From contig CANXME010001988.1 in assembly GCA_948144175.1 (NCBI GenBank), positions 1 to 64,000 on the forward strand: a stretch of 64,000 nt of DNA. The letters run 5' to 3'. The notes below the pieces were generated by a model that was not told the DNA's origin, did no database searches, and worked only from the letters and a program-made list of their open reading frames with translations. Position 1 is the stretch's first letter, and each line of letters opens with the position of its first letter. The DNA comes from Closterium sp. NIES-65 (Eukaryota > Streptophyta > Zygnematophyceae > Desmidiales > Closteriaceae). Both the position numbers and the translations under genes were made by a program. Shown here piece by piece: positions 1-10,804 of this stretch.

Positions 1-1496
1 TGTGCGTTCTCATAGGGGCGGCAGAGTACTCCGCAGGCAGCCCGACCCTCTTGATAGCATCTGGGACGTGTGTCGCAAGGTGTACCTTGAGCAGGTTCCA
101 GCCATCGTGGCCCCCTTGGGAAGTTGACCTCCATGTGCTGTAACATTCCTCCAACAAGCATGGACAGCGCGCGCATGAGGGAGTGAGCCATTGCATGTGC
201 AATGGTGCGGCGGAGCGCATTTAAATACCCCACTGCATACAACACATATGTGGTGCCTACATTCCCATGTCGGAGGCCATTGTTGCCAACGAGTCCTTTG
301 CGTGTATGGGGCTCTGATGTGTGTGTGTGCCACTCGACGAAGCGCAGCAGTGTGAGGTGTTGCACAAGTGTCAGCATTCCTTGCAGCAGCAAGGGCGCCA
401 TCTGCGATAGGCAGCGCATGCGCGGGCGTGTGCTCGTGGGGTTTGGTTATGCCTGTCTCGTATGGGAACCGTGTGGGCAAGGGCGTGAAAGTATACGGGG
501 CTTGCATATGACAGGCTGTTTTTGGCCCGGCAACATGTACCATATCATGGCGGCGTGCTCGGACGCAGTGTGGTTGGCCCCGGACGCCCAGTACACCGCT
601 GAGGCTGGGACAATTACCCATGCAAGCTGCGCATCAGCGTGCGTTGTCTCGGTACGCCTGTAGGGCAGACGGATGCAGGGATGGGGCTTTGTGAAGTGTT
701 GCATACATGCGACTACATCTACTGGACCGTCAAGTGAGGAGAGCGCTGTCAGGGGATGTCCGCCGGCGTAAGTGGCAGTGCCACCTAAAACAAAGGAATG
801 CAGGAAAGCCAAGAGACAATTAATACATTCCTCCAGGATGTTCGCTCACTCATTGAGTATTGTCGCTTTGTCGTCGTTGCCTCTTATGAACTGGCGTACG
901 TATAGCCACAGGCCTATGTATATGAGGTGCAGCACATCAGGCAATCACCGCGCGGATACGTGTTTCCCCCACTCCTCGTCGCACCCCCAGGAATTGCCAT
1001 AGGAAAGACTGCAAGGCATGCGGAGAAACCAGGCCATCCTTAGGACTGACGTCTTCCAAATGCAAAACATGTACAGAAAACCTCGCTACGCGTTTGCCAC
1101 TAATTGCGGCTGAGCTTACCGCGATCGGGAATGTGCTGTAGGCAGCTGCCAGAGTGGCATTTGCTGCCAAGAATTTTTGTTGCTTCACTGTTCTGTAGTC
1201 GGGGCGCGCATGCACTCCATGTCCCGGAGCAGTGGACAGAGAACGTAGCACAAGGAACATGGCATTGGGGAGCTTAGTTGCTGCGTGCATGTTTTTTTTT
1301 TATGTCTCAGGGTAGTCCCTCACGACGGAGTACCCCAATGGCCACACCGTGTGCCGGGATCCCCTCGGGTCTGGAGTGCCACGCCCCTGAAACACCAGCG
1401 TATCTTAAGGGAAAATCACGGCAAGAGCATTTTAGATGCAGAGGGTGCGCTGTGGCATAATTGCATGTGGGGCACATGTACGGTACCTGTGCGAAG

Positions 1497-1785
1497 CCAG
1501 CGTGAAGTCTGCAAGCACGACAGCCATGGCGGCCTGGAAGAGAGCGACCTTCTGAGCGGGAGTAATTGTTTCTGTCGTAGTCTGGGAGAAGCGCTAACAG
1601 AATCCCCCCCCCCCCCCCCCCCCCCGTCCCGCCACCGCAGCCGTAGCGCAATGTTAGTGATGCAAGGTAGATGGCCCATACCCGCTGCTTGTCGTTGCCG
1701 CTCAGTATCGTTGCATCGCTAGCTATGACGAGGGGGGCGATGATTTGGCCTGGTCCATACCTCTTCTCCAGCCATTTCTGCGCGC
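1497..1785 (-). pseudogene. Transposase core blocks around the IASDAT motif
   Basis: On the minus strand, about 1785-1640 reads AGAQKWLEKRYGPGQ, then IIAPLVIASDATILSG, then NDKQRVWAIYLASLTLRY. About 1585-1497 reads TPAQKVALFQAAMAVVLADF. The acidic residue in the SDAT motif corresponds to a predicted catalytic Asp in the KDZ superfamily (established for the family, matched here by eye). Between the blocks lies a C18-type homopolymer (about 1607-1625) that breaks the frame. It could sit in a short intron, since CAG precedes the second block, or it could be decay. Confidence 0.5.
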
Positions 1786-2786
1786 CAGCAGTAAATTTAT
1801 TCGGCCTCAGAGTCTATGGTGGCGAGTACAAGCCGATATCTTGCGTGCGTTTGTCGCACTACAGCGCTGTCGGTTTAGCGGAGAGACCGTGCATCTTTGT
1901 TATTAGCGTGCACGTGCGATGTAGAGGGAATATTGAGTGTCATACGCTAGATTGGGGTGAACGTGCCCTAGCGGGTGAGAGGTGTAGGCCTTCTCGACCC
2001 ATCTATTGGCCCACGCTATTGCTTATGGGCTATGTGAGACCTGGTGTGGACACTGCATGGCCATGGTACACCCACACACCCTGCATGACCAGTGCTTGCT
2101 CGATCTGTTTTTCCTTCCTTCGCTTCGTGCCAGTAATCGGCCGTCTGTGGGGTGGTGTACATGTCCGTTCCATCGGGAGCTACTTCGCGTTCAGGTTGTA
2201 ATACGAATCCCGCTCTGTTGGCTGGATTGCTGAACAATTCGTCAAGGGCCTGCACATAGCATGGGGTGGAGGTAGATGCAGATTGTGCTTATATACACGG
2301 TGGCTACCTTCTACGACGGGCTATGGCATGGTATCTATATCGGCCTCGACGTGAAACGGGATAGTAGGTTGCGCACCTCAACGCCTCCCGTGTGTAGAAC
2401 CTTGAACGCTCTGTGCACACCGGGTATGCGCACGTCCGTCATTCTGTACTTGCTCGTTCCCATCAGAGTTTTCAGCCCATACTGCATCACCGCGCGTTTG
2501 GACTTCCAGGTCTGGATCTTGGCCAAGTCAAGACTTGCGGCGCGGAGCAGCCGAAAAAGCCGCGCAGTGTCCTTGAATGGTAGACCCTTGCCGTTGTTAC
2601 AGCTCATTACGAAACGGAACATCTCAAGTTGGGTATCGAAGAGAGTTTTGGGCGGGAGCTTTCCATCCAGTCGGAAGAATTGGACGAGTCACTCGTGCAA
2701 CCACTGTTGTGATTCCCCTCCGAGGCGACACTAGCGGCCTCATCTTCCGTGCTCTCTTGCGCAACACAACCGGCTGGTATTAGGTT

Positions 2787-3215
2787 CTATGTCCAGCTAA
2801 ACTTGAAAAGTATCGGAACGTAGAAGTTACCACCGCCTGGCAATATCCATGTTACGAGTGCCGATGCATCACGGACCTCGTCCTCCGAGGGGGCGTATTG
2901 GGGGGTATTATTGCTAGAAGAGGCGGCCTGACGTAGGTCTGGCGTTAAGAACACTACGGTGTCATGCCCACACTGTAGGAAGTCTCTCAGATGTGCTCTG
3001 CGGCATTTTTGCGTTCTACGTTTATGCGACAGCAGGTCGCCGCGTTGCTTGAAAGTCTTGCGGCATTGCTCGCAAACATAAACCATAAACGGTGTAGGTT
3101 CCTCGTCATCTTGTCTGCGCGCATACTGAGAGTTGTGTGAGATTGAGAGCATAGCACGTGTCAGAGTTATCGGACGAGTGTAGCTTGTTGTAGTTCCTAG
3201 CCAGAATGGGTCCAT
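2787..3215 (-). CDS. N-terminal zinc-finger exon of the KDZ/Plavaka-like transposase
   Basis: The open frame encodes about 142 residues. A single C2H2/C2HC-like finger is visible near residues 48-74: YVCEQCRKTF, then LLSHKRRTQKC, giving C-x2-C-x12-H and a terminal Cys or His. N-terminal fingers of this sort are common in KDZ/Plavaka transposases and probably bind transposon ends. The ATG at 3215 is the first methionine of the frame and nothing upstream decides it. The frame stops at 2787, so a splice donor must lie before that if the gene is intact. It could be an independent zinc-finger gene, but its place and orientation just upstream of the core blocks favour one gene. Confidence 0.45.
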   Translation of the reverse strand: MDPFWLGTTTSYTRPITLTRAMLSISHNSQYARRQDDEEPTPFMVYVCEQCRKTFKQRGDLLSHKRRTQKCRRAHLRDFLQCGHDTVVFLTPDLRQAASSSNNTPQYAPSEDEVRDASALVTWILPGGGNFYVPILFKFSWT

Positions 3216-4115
3216 GCATCCTCAGGTTGCCTTTTATCTCAACCTCCCTGGTCTCACTTACATGTCAGGGTCCATAAGGGAAGTCGGCGATGCTACGTGG
3301 CCACTTCAGGGTAAGACAGGCAGTCAGGCTGCACTCACGGCGACCGTCAGACTCTGCAGACCACCACAAGGGTTATCAGGGCACAGACTACTTTTGCATG
3401 TGCTGCAAGAGAGGATGCGGTTTTACCTTTACTGTCTAATGTGCATGAGCAACGAGTGACAAGGAAATCCTTTCCATATATCCCGTACTCGAAATTTAGT
3501 CGCTATTGCCGTGAACCATATCTGCTCACGAGTCAGCTCAGAAATGGCAGCGAACATACGCATCTTCTGGGCACTCTCTCACTCTTCACGTCACCGAGTA
3601 TGGCTGCGCGTGGGCATAAGCGATGCGGGAATCTAGTAAGACGGACATGAACCACGGACTAGTTAAGACAGCTATAGCGTTTTAGGCTGAAAAGGTGCGC
3701 TGATGATCAAGTTACGTTTTTGAAGAAACGTGAACCATTGTTTACCAACATTTATTCACGCAAACAGCGGTTGGATGGGATTCAGAGCCAGGAAATAGCA
3801 GCTCTTAACGAAACCGCTTCCCATTTGCGCGTGTACACGAGGGTTTCGTAGCACTTATATCGGGGATCGTGCAACATGACAGAGCTTAAGAGGGTGTGTC
3901 CTCGGTAATAGGGTTCAACCCAAATGCCAGAGTGTAACGGTATCCCAAACTCAATTGGCACGTGTCGTTACAAAATGGATCCATGGCACCGATGCATTCC
4001 CTCAGTGCAAGCGAACAGGTCCTCGCTTAAACTCTCTTTTTCTCCTCCCAATGATTCTTGAAAGCGCACTCGACTCGCATTTCCCGTTGCATACTCCTTC
4101 TTCCCGCCTTACGCC
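3216..4115. other. Intergenic region between divergent genes
   Basis: Moderately AT-rich sequence separates the minus-strand transposase start from the plus-strand gene at 4116. I see only short ORFs with no recognisable motif and no repeat. It may hold promoters for both directions, but I cannot point to a specific element. Confidence 0.4.
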
Positions 4116-5095
4116 ATGCCTTGCAATATGATTAACCCGGCCAAGGAGAAGTACTGCGACGAGTATTTTGCAATTAAGGGTAGGTGGCCTGTTAACCGAG
4201 GGCCCATATGGCCTAGCGATACTCCATCCGATAAGCGCCCACGAAATACTACAGAGGTGGTTAGGGACTACCCTAAGATTGCCAGCGTGTGGCTGCAGAG
4301 CCGAATACTTGCGTCAAAGGCGCATCGGCGGTTTCTTAACGCCGGTGATGCTTGAGGAGAGCCTCGGGTGCCTTGCATCACATAGACGCAGCCCGGCGCA
4401 CAGTGCACGGGAGGGAGTCATCAAGGCAGTATGCGAATTCAGGGAGTCAAACGACCTAAGCTCGTGGAACGATATAGACAAGCTTTGCGTTGTCGCATTG
4501 TACAACGACGAACGGGACTTCCTAATGCGAGACCATTATATTGACTGTTCTATGGAGCTCGTTCCCAACTTCCTTGACATCAACTACGGTGCTACAGGGA
4601 TCGCGTCCTTGAGGGCCCGCGAGCGCCCTGCGGAACACTACCGGAAATACCTTATGGACTTCGCGATGAGTGAGGGCTGGGTGGTACGCATCATGAACCT
4701 TTCGTGTTCTGTATGTAATGTAATGGACATATAATTCTTGATTGTTCCTTACCATTCATTTCTGTCCTTGTGTGCAGGTCGAGCGAGGCATGTACGACAG
4801 AGAGTATGAACGAGATGCCTGGGTGGATTTTGAGCATTGTCGTCTACCGTGCAACACTTTGAACGAAACACCACACCTTGAGCATATAGGGGCGGACGAG
4901 GGAATGTGGGTGGACATACTGTCTCACGCTCTGGGGATGCGTGCATGGTGGGAACGACCTGGAGAAAACACAAGGCACTTGCGCTATGTCGAAGGGTGCC
5001 ACGACCTGGTTTATCCCTGGTATCATCGCAAGGGGGACGATGGTCCCCCAATAGTTCATCGCCTTGTGCCGCAGATGTTTGGCAAGTACGCGTAG
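4116..5095 (+). CDS. Two-exon gene of unknown family
   Basis: I do not recognise the product. The start frame opens MPCNMINPAKEKYCDEYF and stays open to 4355. The convincing coding frame then continues in another frame from about 4350 to 4680 (EESLGCLASHRR, WNDIDKLCVVALYNDERDF, HYRKYLMDFAMSEGW). That requires a frameshift or an unseen small intron near 4330-4360. A GT...CAG intron (4681-4777) joins the second exon 4778-5095 in phase 0: SEGW then VERGMYDREYERDAW, ending MFGKYA and TAG. The phase match supports the intron. The protein is polar and rich in Arg, Asp, Glu and His, with no signal peptide or membrane segment. It could be a lineage-specific host gene or an accessory gene of the neighbouring transposon. 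Confidence 0.5.
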
Positions 5096-5365
5096 CGGAT
5101 GTGCGTCGAAACACAATGCCATGCCGGGCAAAGAGATAAGCCCTTTTTGTTTGTGAGAAGCATATGCCTTATTTATGCAAACATGGTTTTTGCCTCTCTT
5201 GATATGAGATCATCATTATGGAAGTCTTTAAAAGGATAATAGTAACTGCTTAAATCAGAACATGGTCGTACATGAAATCTCAATGTTCTGACGGGTATCT
5301 GAGGTTCGTGTGAATTAGGCACTGGACGCGAGACCCATCGTCGTGGTCCGCCTACAACCCCTTTC
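5096..5365. other. Intergenic sequence left of copia copy 1
   Basis: AT-rich sequence follows the stop codon at 5095 and ends with the CTTTC target duplication of the next element. No gene or repeat is visible. Confidence 0.4.
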
Positions 5366-5496
5366 TGTCAGAACATTATAGCTTATGCTTTTGTGTAGGC
5401 TGTAGTGGGGTAGCCCATATGGGGTACAACCAAATTAGGGTTAGTACTTGTACCCAACTCGTTCATAGTGCATTCATTCTCGTTTCAGTTTTCTCA
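5366..5496 (+). repeat. 5' LTR of copia A copy 1
   Basis: 131 bp, TGTCAG...TTCTCA. It shares the family core TAGTGGGGTA with a GGGTACAACC-like stretch. The 3' LTR differs at about five positions. Confidence 0.9.
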
Positions 5497-5774
5497 TGGA
5501 ATCGAGCAGGTTCCCTCGTGGGAACTGTTCCTAGGGCCCACCGATTCGATTTTTTTTTCCTGCCCGGAGCGCGCTCAGCCCTTGCCCGAGTCGCGCTCCC
5601 CCATTCTCACTGTGTCGCGCCGCCCTAGCGGCTGTGTCGCGCCGCCCTTGACGGCACCGATCCGCCGCCCTAGCGGCCCTGTCGCCTACCCCGCGGCCCT
5701 CGAGCCGCCCTTCCCAGCCCCGATTCGCCGCCCTTTCGGCCCCGTCGCCTACATCGCGGCCCTCGTGCCGCCCT

Positions 5775-5910
5775 TCCCGACCCGGCCCCGCCCTTGCTGG
5801 CCCTGTCGCCTACCTGCGGCCCCGACGCCTACCTGCGGCCCCGTCGCCTACCTGCGGCCCCGTCGCCTACCTGCGGCCCCGTCGCCTCCTTGCGGCCCCG
5901 GCGCAAAAAA
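5775..5910 (+). repeat. GC-rich tandem repeat in the copia leader
   Basis: Units of about 18 bp (CTGCGGCCCCGTCGCCTA) are repeated several times, ending in a run of about 15 A. This is the copy-1 version of the variable GC-rich leader seen in every family A copy. Confidence 0.75.
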
Positions 5911-6019
5911 AAAAAAAAAGGTCCCCTACTACCGCCTCTTCCCCTACCGCACTCCGTCCCTCCCCCCGCCACCGCTCTTCCTTGTACCAGGTCCCCCCCA
6001 GGTAGACCCCCTCCCCCCT

Positions 6020-8963
6020 CAGGGTCCTGCCCCTTCAGGTGTGTCCCAGTAGACGCAGTCGAGCCTGTCGAGGTTACTGGTAACTCTGGTGCTGCTGAGG
6101 GTGCTGAGCCTGGGGGTGCTGACTCTGGGGGTGCTGAGCGTGTGGGTGCTGCGCCTGGGGGTGCTGAGCCTGCGGGTGCTACTACTGGGGGTGTTGAGCC
6201 TGGGGGTGCTGCGACTGGGGGTGTTGAGCCTGGGGGTGCTGAGCCTGGGGGTGCTATGCCTGGGGGTCCTGAGCCTGGGGGTGCTACGCCTGGAGGTGCT
6301 ACGCCTGGAGGTGCTGAGCCTGGAGGTGCGGAGCCTGAGGTGCGGCCTACTCGTGTGGCGTCTGGCGGTGCTGGGCCTGGAGGTGCTTCGGGTGCTTCGT
6401 CTCAACGGGAGCCCCTCTCTCCACAGGAGCTGCATGAGTGGTTTGCTCGGCGCTGGAGGCGTGCTGCTGGAGCTGGAGGTTCTCCAACTGCTGAGGGTGC
6501 TGGTGCCGCGGGTCCCGGAAGTGCTCGTGCTGGGTGTACTGGAGCTGCTGGGCCTGCGGGTGCGACTAGAGCTGGAGCTGCAGAGGGTGTTGGCGCTGAG
6601 GCTCCTGCTGTCGGTTCTGGAGGCGGTCCTGCTGGGGGTACTACTGGTGCTGCTGGAGGTACTGGAGCTGGAGGTGCTCCTGGCGCTGGTGCTGCCGCTG
6701 GGGGTGCTGGTGCTGTCCCTGCTATTTCTGAAGTCGCCGCGCAGCCTCGGCCGTACTTCGTTCCGCTCTTTCAGCAGGTTCTTGGTCTCCCGTCTTCTAC
6801 TGGTCCTCCTCCTCCCTTAGAGTGTCCACAGCCTGTTCCGTCACAATTACAGTTACACCTGTCCTCCCCATGTCTGCTCCTTCTCCCTACACTGGTCCTA
6901 CTGGAGGTCTTGCTGAGTGTCGTGAGCGTGCGTCTCGCCCTGCGTCGCCTGCCCGTGCTGCTCGCACTAGTGCTCGTGGTTCGCGTCAGCGTCCTCCTCC
7001 TTTCCTTGGCACGCACCGGATGTCTCTACGTCCGTCCACTGCTCCTTTGCGTGCCCCTCTGCCTTCTCCTCCTGAGTCCTCTCTTCCTGCTCTTGCCGAC
7101 CCGGAGTCGGACTCCCTTCGTGCTGCCAGTCCTACTGTCACGCGTCTCCTTACTACTGTCGTCACTGACCCTTCCTTTGAGTCCTGTGCTGCGTCTGCCC
7201 TAGTTGCTGAGCTCGTCGACTTTGCTGCTCGCTGTCGTCTAGAATACGCTGCTAGTCTTGTCGCTGAGTCTGAGTCTGTCTGTCCTCCGTCCGTCGGGGG
7301 TGAGTGTGCCCTTGGCACGGACGTCCTTGAGGACAGGCAGGAGGAGTTCTAGTGTTTGGCTGCTGCTTCACCTCATCTCGTGTCCGTACTGCTTACCCCT
7401 GAGGGAGACCCGGATGCACTTGACATCCCGACTCCGCGCTCTTACGCGGAGGCCATAGTGGGTCCCTACTCCTCTTAGTGGCAGGCAGCTATGGACACAG
7501 AGATGGCTTCCTTGAAGTCCACAGGCACCTACGTTGACGAGGTTCCCCCGCCTGGGGCGAACATCGTCACTGGCATGTGGATTTTCAGGGTGAAGCGGCT
7601 GCCAGGTTCTCCGCCTGTCTTCAAGGCGCGTTACGTGGCTCGTGACTTCAGTCAGCGGGAGGGAGTTGACTACTTTCAGACCTTCTCTCCCACCCTGAAG
7701 ATGACCACTCTTTGGGTACTGCTGCACATAGCTGCTCACCGCGACTACGAGCTCCACTCTCTTGACTTCAGCACTGCTTTCTTGCAGGGCAGCTTGCACG
7801 AGGAGATCTGGCTGCGCCGCCCACCTGGCTTCACTGGGTCTTTTCCTCCTGGCACCCAGTGGAGCCTCCGGCGGCCAGTCTACGGTCTCCGCCAAGCACC
7901 GCGTGAGTGTCACGACACACTGAGGACTACACTTGCGGCTCTTGGGTTTGCTCCCTCTACTGCGGACCCGTCGCTGTTTCTGCGCACCGACACTTCTTTG
8001 CCGCCGTTCTACATCCTCGTGTACGTCGACGACTTGGTCTTTGCCACAGCTGACACTGCTGGACTCGCCCACGTGAAGTCCGAGCTGCAAAAGAGACACA
8101 CGTGCACAGAACTGGGTGAACTGCGCAGCTACCTTGGCTCTCAGATCACCCGGGACAGAGCACGCCGCACCATTACCCTGACTCAGTCACACATGGTACA
8201 ACAGTTCCTTCAGCGCTTCGGCTTCACGTACTCCTCGCCTCAGGCCACTCCTCTGCCTACTCGCCACTCGCTCTCAGCTCTGCGTTCGGATGAGTCCGTA
8301 GAGTCGAGCGGCCCGTACCCAGAGCTTGTTGGCTGCCTCATGTACCTGATGACCTGCACTCGACCTGACCTTGCATACCCTCTTAGCATTCTCGCACGCT
8401 ATGTTGCTCCTGGGAGACACAGACCAGAGCATATGGCTACAGCGAAGAGGGTGTTGCGCTACTTGTGCAGTACGTCGGGCATGGGGCTTGTGCTTGGAGG
8501 TCAGAGTCCAGTGGTCCTCACTGGGCACGCAGAGGCTTCTTGGGCTGACGACCAGGCTACGCAGCGGTCGTCACAAGGTTACACCTTCAGCCTTGGTTCC
8601 GGCTCTGTTTCGTGGCGGGCTACCCGCTCGTCTTCTGTTCTCGGCTCCAGTTGTGAGGCTGAGATCTACGCCGGGGCCATGGCTGCACAGGAGCTTCGCT
8701 GGCTCACCTACCTGCTGACTGACCTCGGAGAGCCGCCTCGTTCTCCTCCAGTGCTGTACGTAGACAACAAGGCCATGCTGGCCTTGTGTCGAGAGCAGAG
8801 ACCGGAGCACAGAACGAAGCACATTGCTCTCCGCTACTTCCTTGCTCGTGAGCTGCAGCAGCGTGGTCAGCTGCGTCTTGCGTACGTGGCCTCTGAGGCC
8901 AACACGGCTGATATCTTCACCAAGGCGCTTGCGCCTTGTGATCATCAGCGCTTCTGTACTTAG
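6020..8963 (+). pseudogene. Copia pol remnant: linker, reverse transcriptase and RNase H
   Basis: Compared with the intact polyprotein, this covers the Gly/Ala-rich decapeptide region (about 6080-6350), the serine/proline linker, RT with FSTAFLQGSLHEEIW and YVDDLVFA (about 8020) and RNase H with CEAEIYAGAMA and VDNKAMLAL. The longest open part is 7491-8963. It is broken by a one-base loss near 6050 and by TAG stops at 7350-7352, 7476-7478 and 8961-8963, each where the intact element has CAG. GHADASWADD in RNase H has become GHAEASWADD, so a conserved acidic position is conservatively changed. No active enzyme is expected. Confidence 0.85.
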
Positions 8964-9219
8964 CTGGGTCTTGTGCCTGCCTTGCCTCACTTGCTCACCT
9001 CTTGACCTTGCTTGTACTGTTACATATATATATACACCTGCTCTTGCTTGTCTAGCCTTTTATATATATATGTACTCCTGCATGTGAACTGGCCTTGTGG
9101 CCTTGACCTTGTGCTCGGAATGTGTGGTGACTTTGTGATCCACCCTGAGCTTGATTTGCTCTGCTTTGCTTGACTGGTCTTGTGACCCCTTGTACTCCCC
9201 CACTTCTCCTATGGGGGTG

Positions 9220-9350
9220 TGTTAGAACATTATAGATTATGCTTTTGTGTAGGCTGTAGTGGGGTAGCCCATATGGGGTACAACCCAAATAGGGTTAGTA
9301 CTTGTACCCAACTCTTTCATAGTGCATTCATTCTCGTTTCAGTTTTCTCA
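9220..9350 (+). repeat. 3' LTR of copia A copy 1
   Basis: 131 bp, TGTTAG...TTCTCA, followed directly by the target duplication CTTTC. Confidence 0.9.
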
Positions 9351-9818
9351 CTTTCTGCATTCTGCCCTGCCCGTCCAACGCGTCGATATTTCGATGGCAT
9401 TTAGGGAAGCGGTAGTGGCAACATTCCCGTCTCACCCGGTGCATTTGTGCTGATGTGCACCACCCTCTCAACTGCCAACGTTAAGAGCCCACACGCCATA
9501 TCTTTGTTTGCTGAGGAAAAAACCCCGTCACTATCAAGACGGACCGTGACCTTCTAGATTCTTCGAAAGGCTGGCAGAACTGTTGACAACACACAACAGG
9601 GAGGCACGTGATACGTTGTGTTGTCTATGTCTATGTGTTGTCTCGTACGGGTTCCCTAAATCTACATGATAACCACAAAAACGCGTAGACCCAGCAGGGA
9701 TACGGCGTGCTAGATAATGCAGCACTTAGGATATACCGATAGCCCATGACAACGAGGAAAAACTGACACGAAGACTGACACGAAGTTTCCGCACCGCAGA
9801 TTCCTCGCGTTTTTTTAG
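9351..9818. other. Sequence between copia copy 1 and the interrupted gene
   Basis: No convincing coding block. It ends in a TTTTTTAG pyrimidine-rich acceptor just before the first exon-like stretch at 9819. Earlier exons of the next gene could lie here or left of copia copy 1. Confidence 0.35.
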
Positions 9819-10804
9819 GTCGTCGAAGTGCCTTTCCGAAAGCCCTTTGACAACGAGGTGGAGCATGTGTTGGCATGCTGGAACAACAGGACATGGGTGG
9901 TCAACGTTAGCGACAATACACGCAATAGCAGTGAGCAGGAATCGGAAAAGGGGCATGGCAGCAGACTACATGGTGGTGCGCTTGAACAGTATACACAGGG
10001 TATGGTAAAGGGGCTAGATGCTCCGGTGCACCGCATCATCAAGAAAGCACAGACGGGTGGCGCTTCGCGGCATGCAATCTTGTTTCGCACCTTTTACCAT
10101 TGCCAGCCTCAAGCGCGCGTGATGGTGGCGAGTTTCAGTATATGTGGCACACATCGCGCGCAATAAAGTAACCTTCCAAGATAATACATGGACGAGATAC
10201 GATGTATAGGGCAAACTCGCCTATTCCCCCGCCGCTGCACACTTCTTTGCGCCTCTCTGGTCAGCGTAATAGGAATGATCCGACGTATGTGTACTACGAC
10301 CCGTCTTCCCGACGAAAATATTTTGGAAGGGATGAGATTCAGTCCGCCATCGGAGCGCAAAATGGACAAACACGACAAGCTGCATCAACTGACACGGGAT
10401 ACGCGACATGGGCGGCACGAGCAAAGGAAGAGGACGACACCAACGGTCTAGACGAAGACAGCAGGGGAGCAACGGATGCTGAAGGCGGCAGGCCCATTGA
10501 CGAAGAATACGAAGGTATGCTGCCAGTTCGAGAACCGTGTAACTAATCGTATATTTTCAGGTGCGAGGAGACGCTTATCCTTGTGGCAGACGGGGCTGAG
10601 CATAGAACTAACTTTGCTTCGTGGATGATGCTGCGCGGTGCAAAATCTCTCCGCCAACAACGTCCAGTGTCAGTAGTGACGAATTCGGCACCACGTGCCG
10701 CCTCTGTGGATCGAGATGGTAACCCTGCCAGCGCCCGTTCTGGAGGTCGCGGTCCAGCGATACCACCGACGCAAAACACCCGCGCGGGGTCGATGTACAA
10801 TAAT

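Larger units (their letters stand above)
1..3215 (-). mobile_element. Decayed KDZ/Plavaka-like DNA transposon, transposase exons
   Basis: Reading the minus strand from 3215 downwards gives short coding blocks in the order expected of a Plavaka-type transposase: an N-terminal zinc finger (2787-3215), a block with VRIPGVHRAF (2335-2700), a block with ALDELFSNPANRAGF and MYTTPQTADYW (2130-2255), the core motif IIAPLVIASDATILSG followed by WAIYLASL (about 1640-1785), then TPAQKVALFQAAMAVV (about 1497-1585). Family members, as I know them, carry a PVIISSDKT-like motif followed by a YPVYLTIGN-like stretch, and the core block matches in spacing and chemistry. Blocks lie in different frames and some gaps look like introns, so this is either a multi-exon gene or a decaying copy. 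The C-terminal part would lie at or beyond position 1. No terminal inverted repeats were found. The assignment is by motif only. Confidence 0.55.
5366..9350 (+). mobile_element. Copia family A, copy 1: internally deleted LTR retrotransposon
   Basis: Two 131-bp LTRs (5366-5496 and 9220-9350) start TG and end CA and are flanked by the 5-bp target duplication CTTTC (5361-5365 and 9351-9355). The primer-binding-like sequence TGGAATCGAGC follows the left LTR and a GGGGGTG polypurine run precedes the right one. At 3,985 bp it is far shorter than the intact relative at 44181-51458. A GC-rich leader is joined near 5910-5925 to sequence that lies downstream of integrase in the full element, so gag, protease and integrase are gone. 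Only the Gly/Ala-rich linker, RT and RNase H remain, with stops. It could move only in trans. The LTRs differ at several positions, so it is older than the intact copy. Confidence 0.9.
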
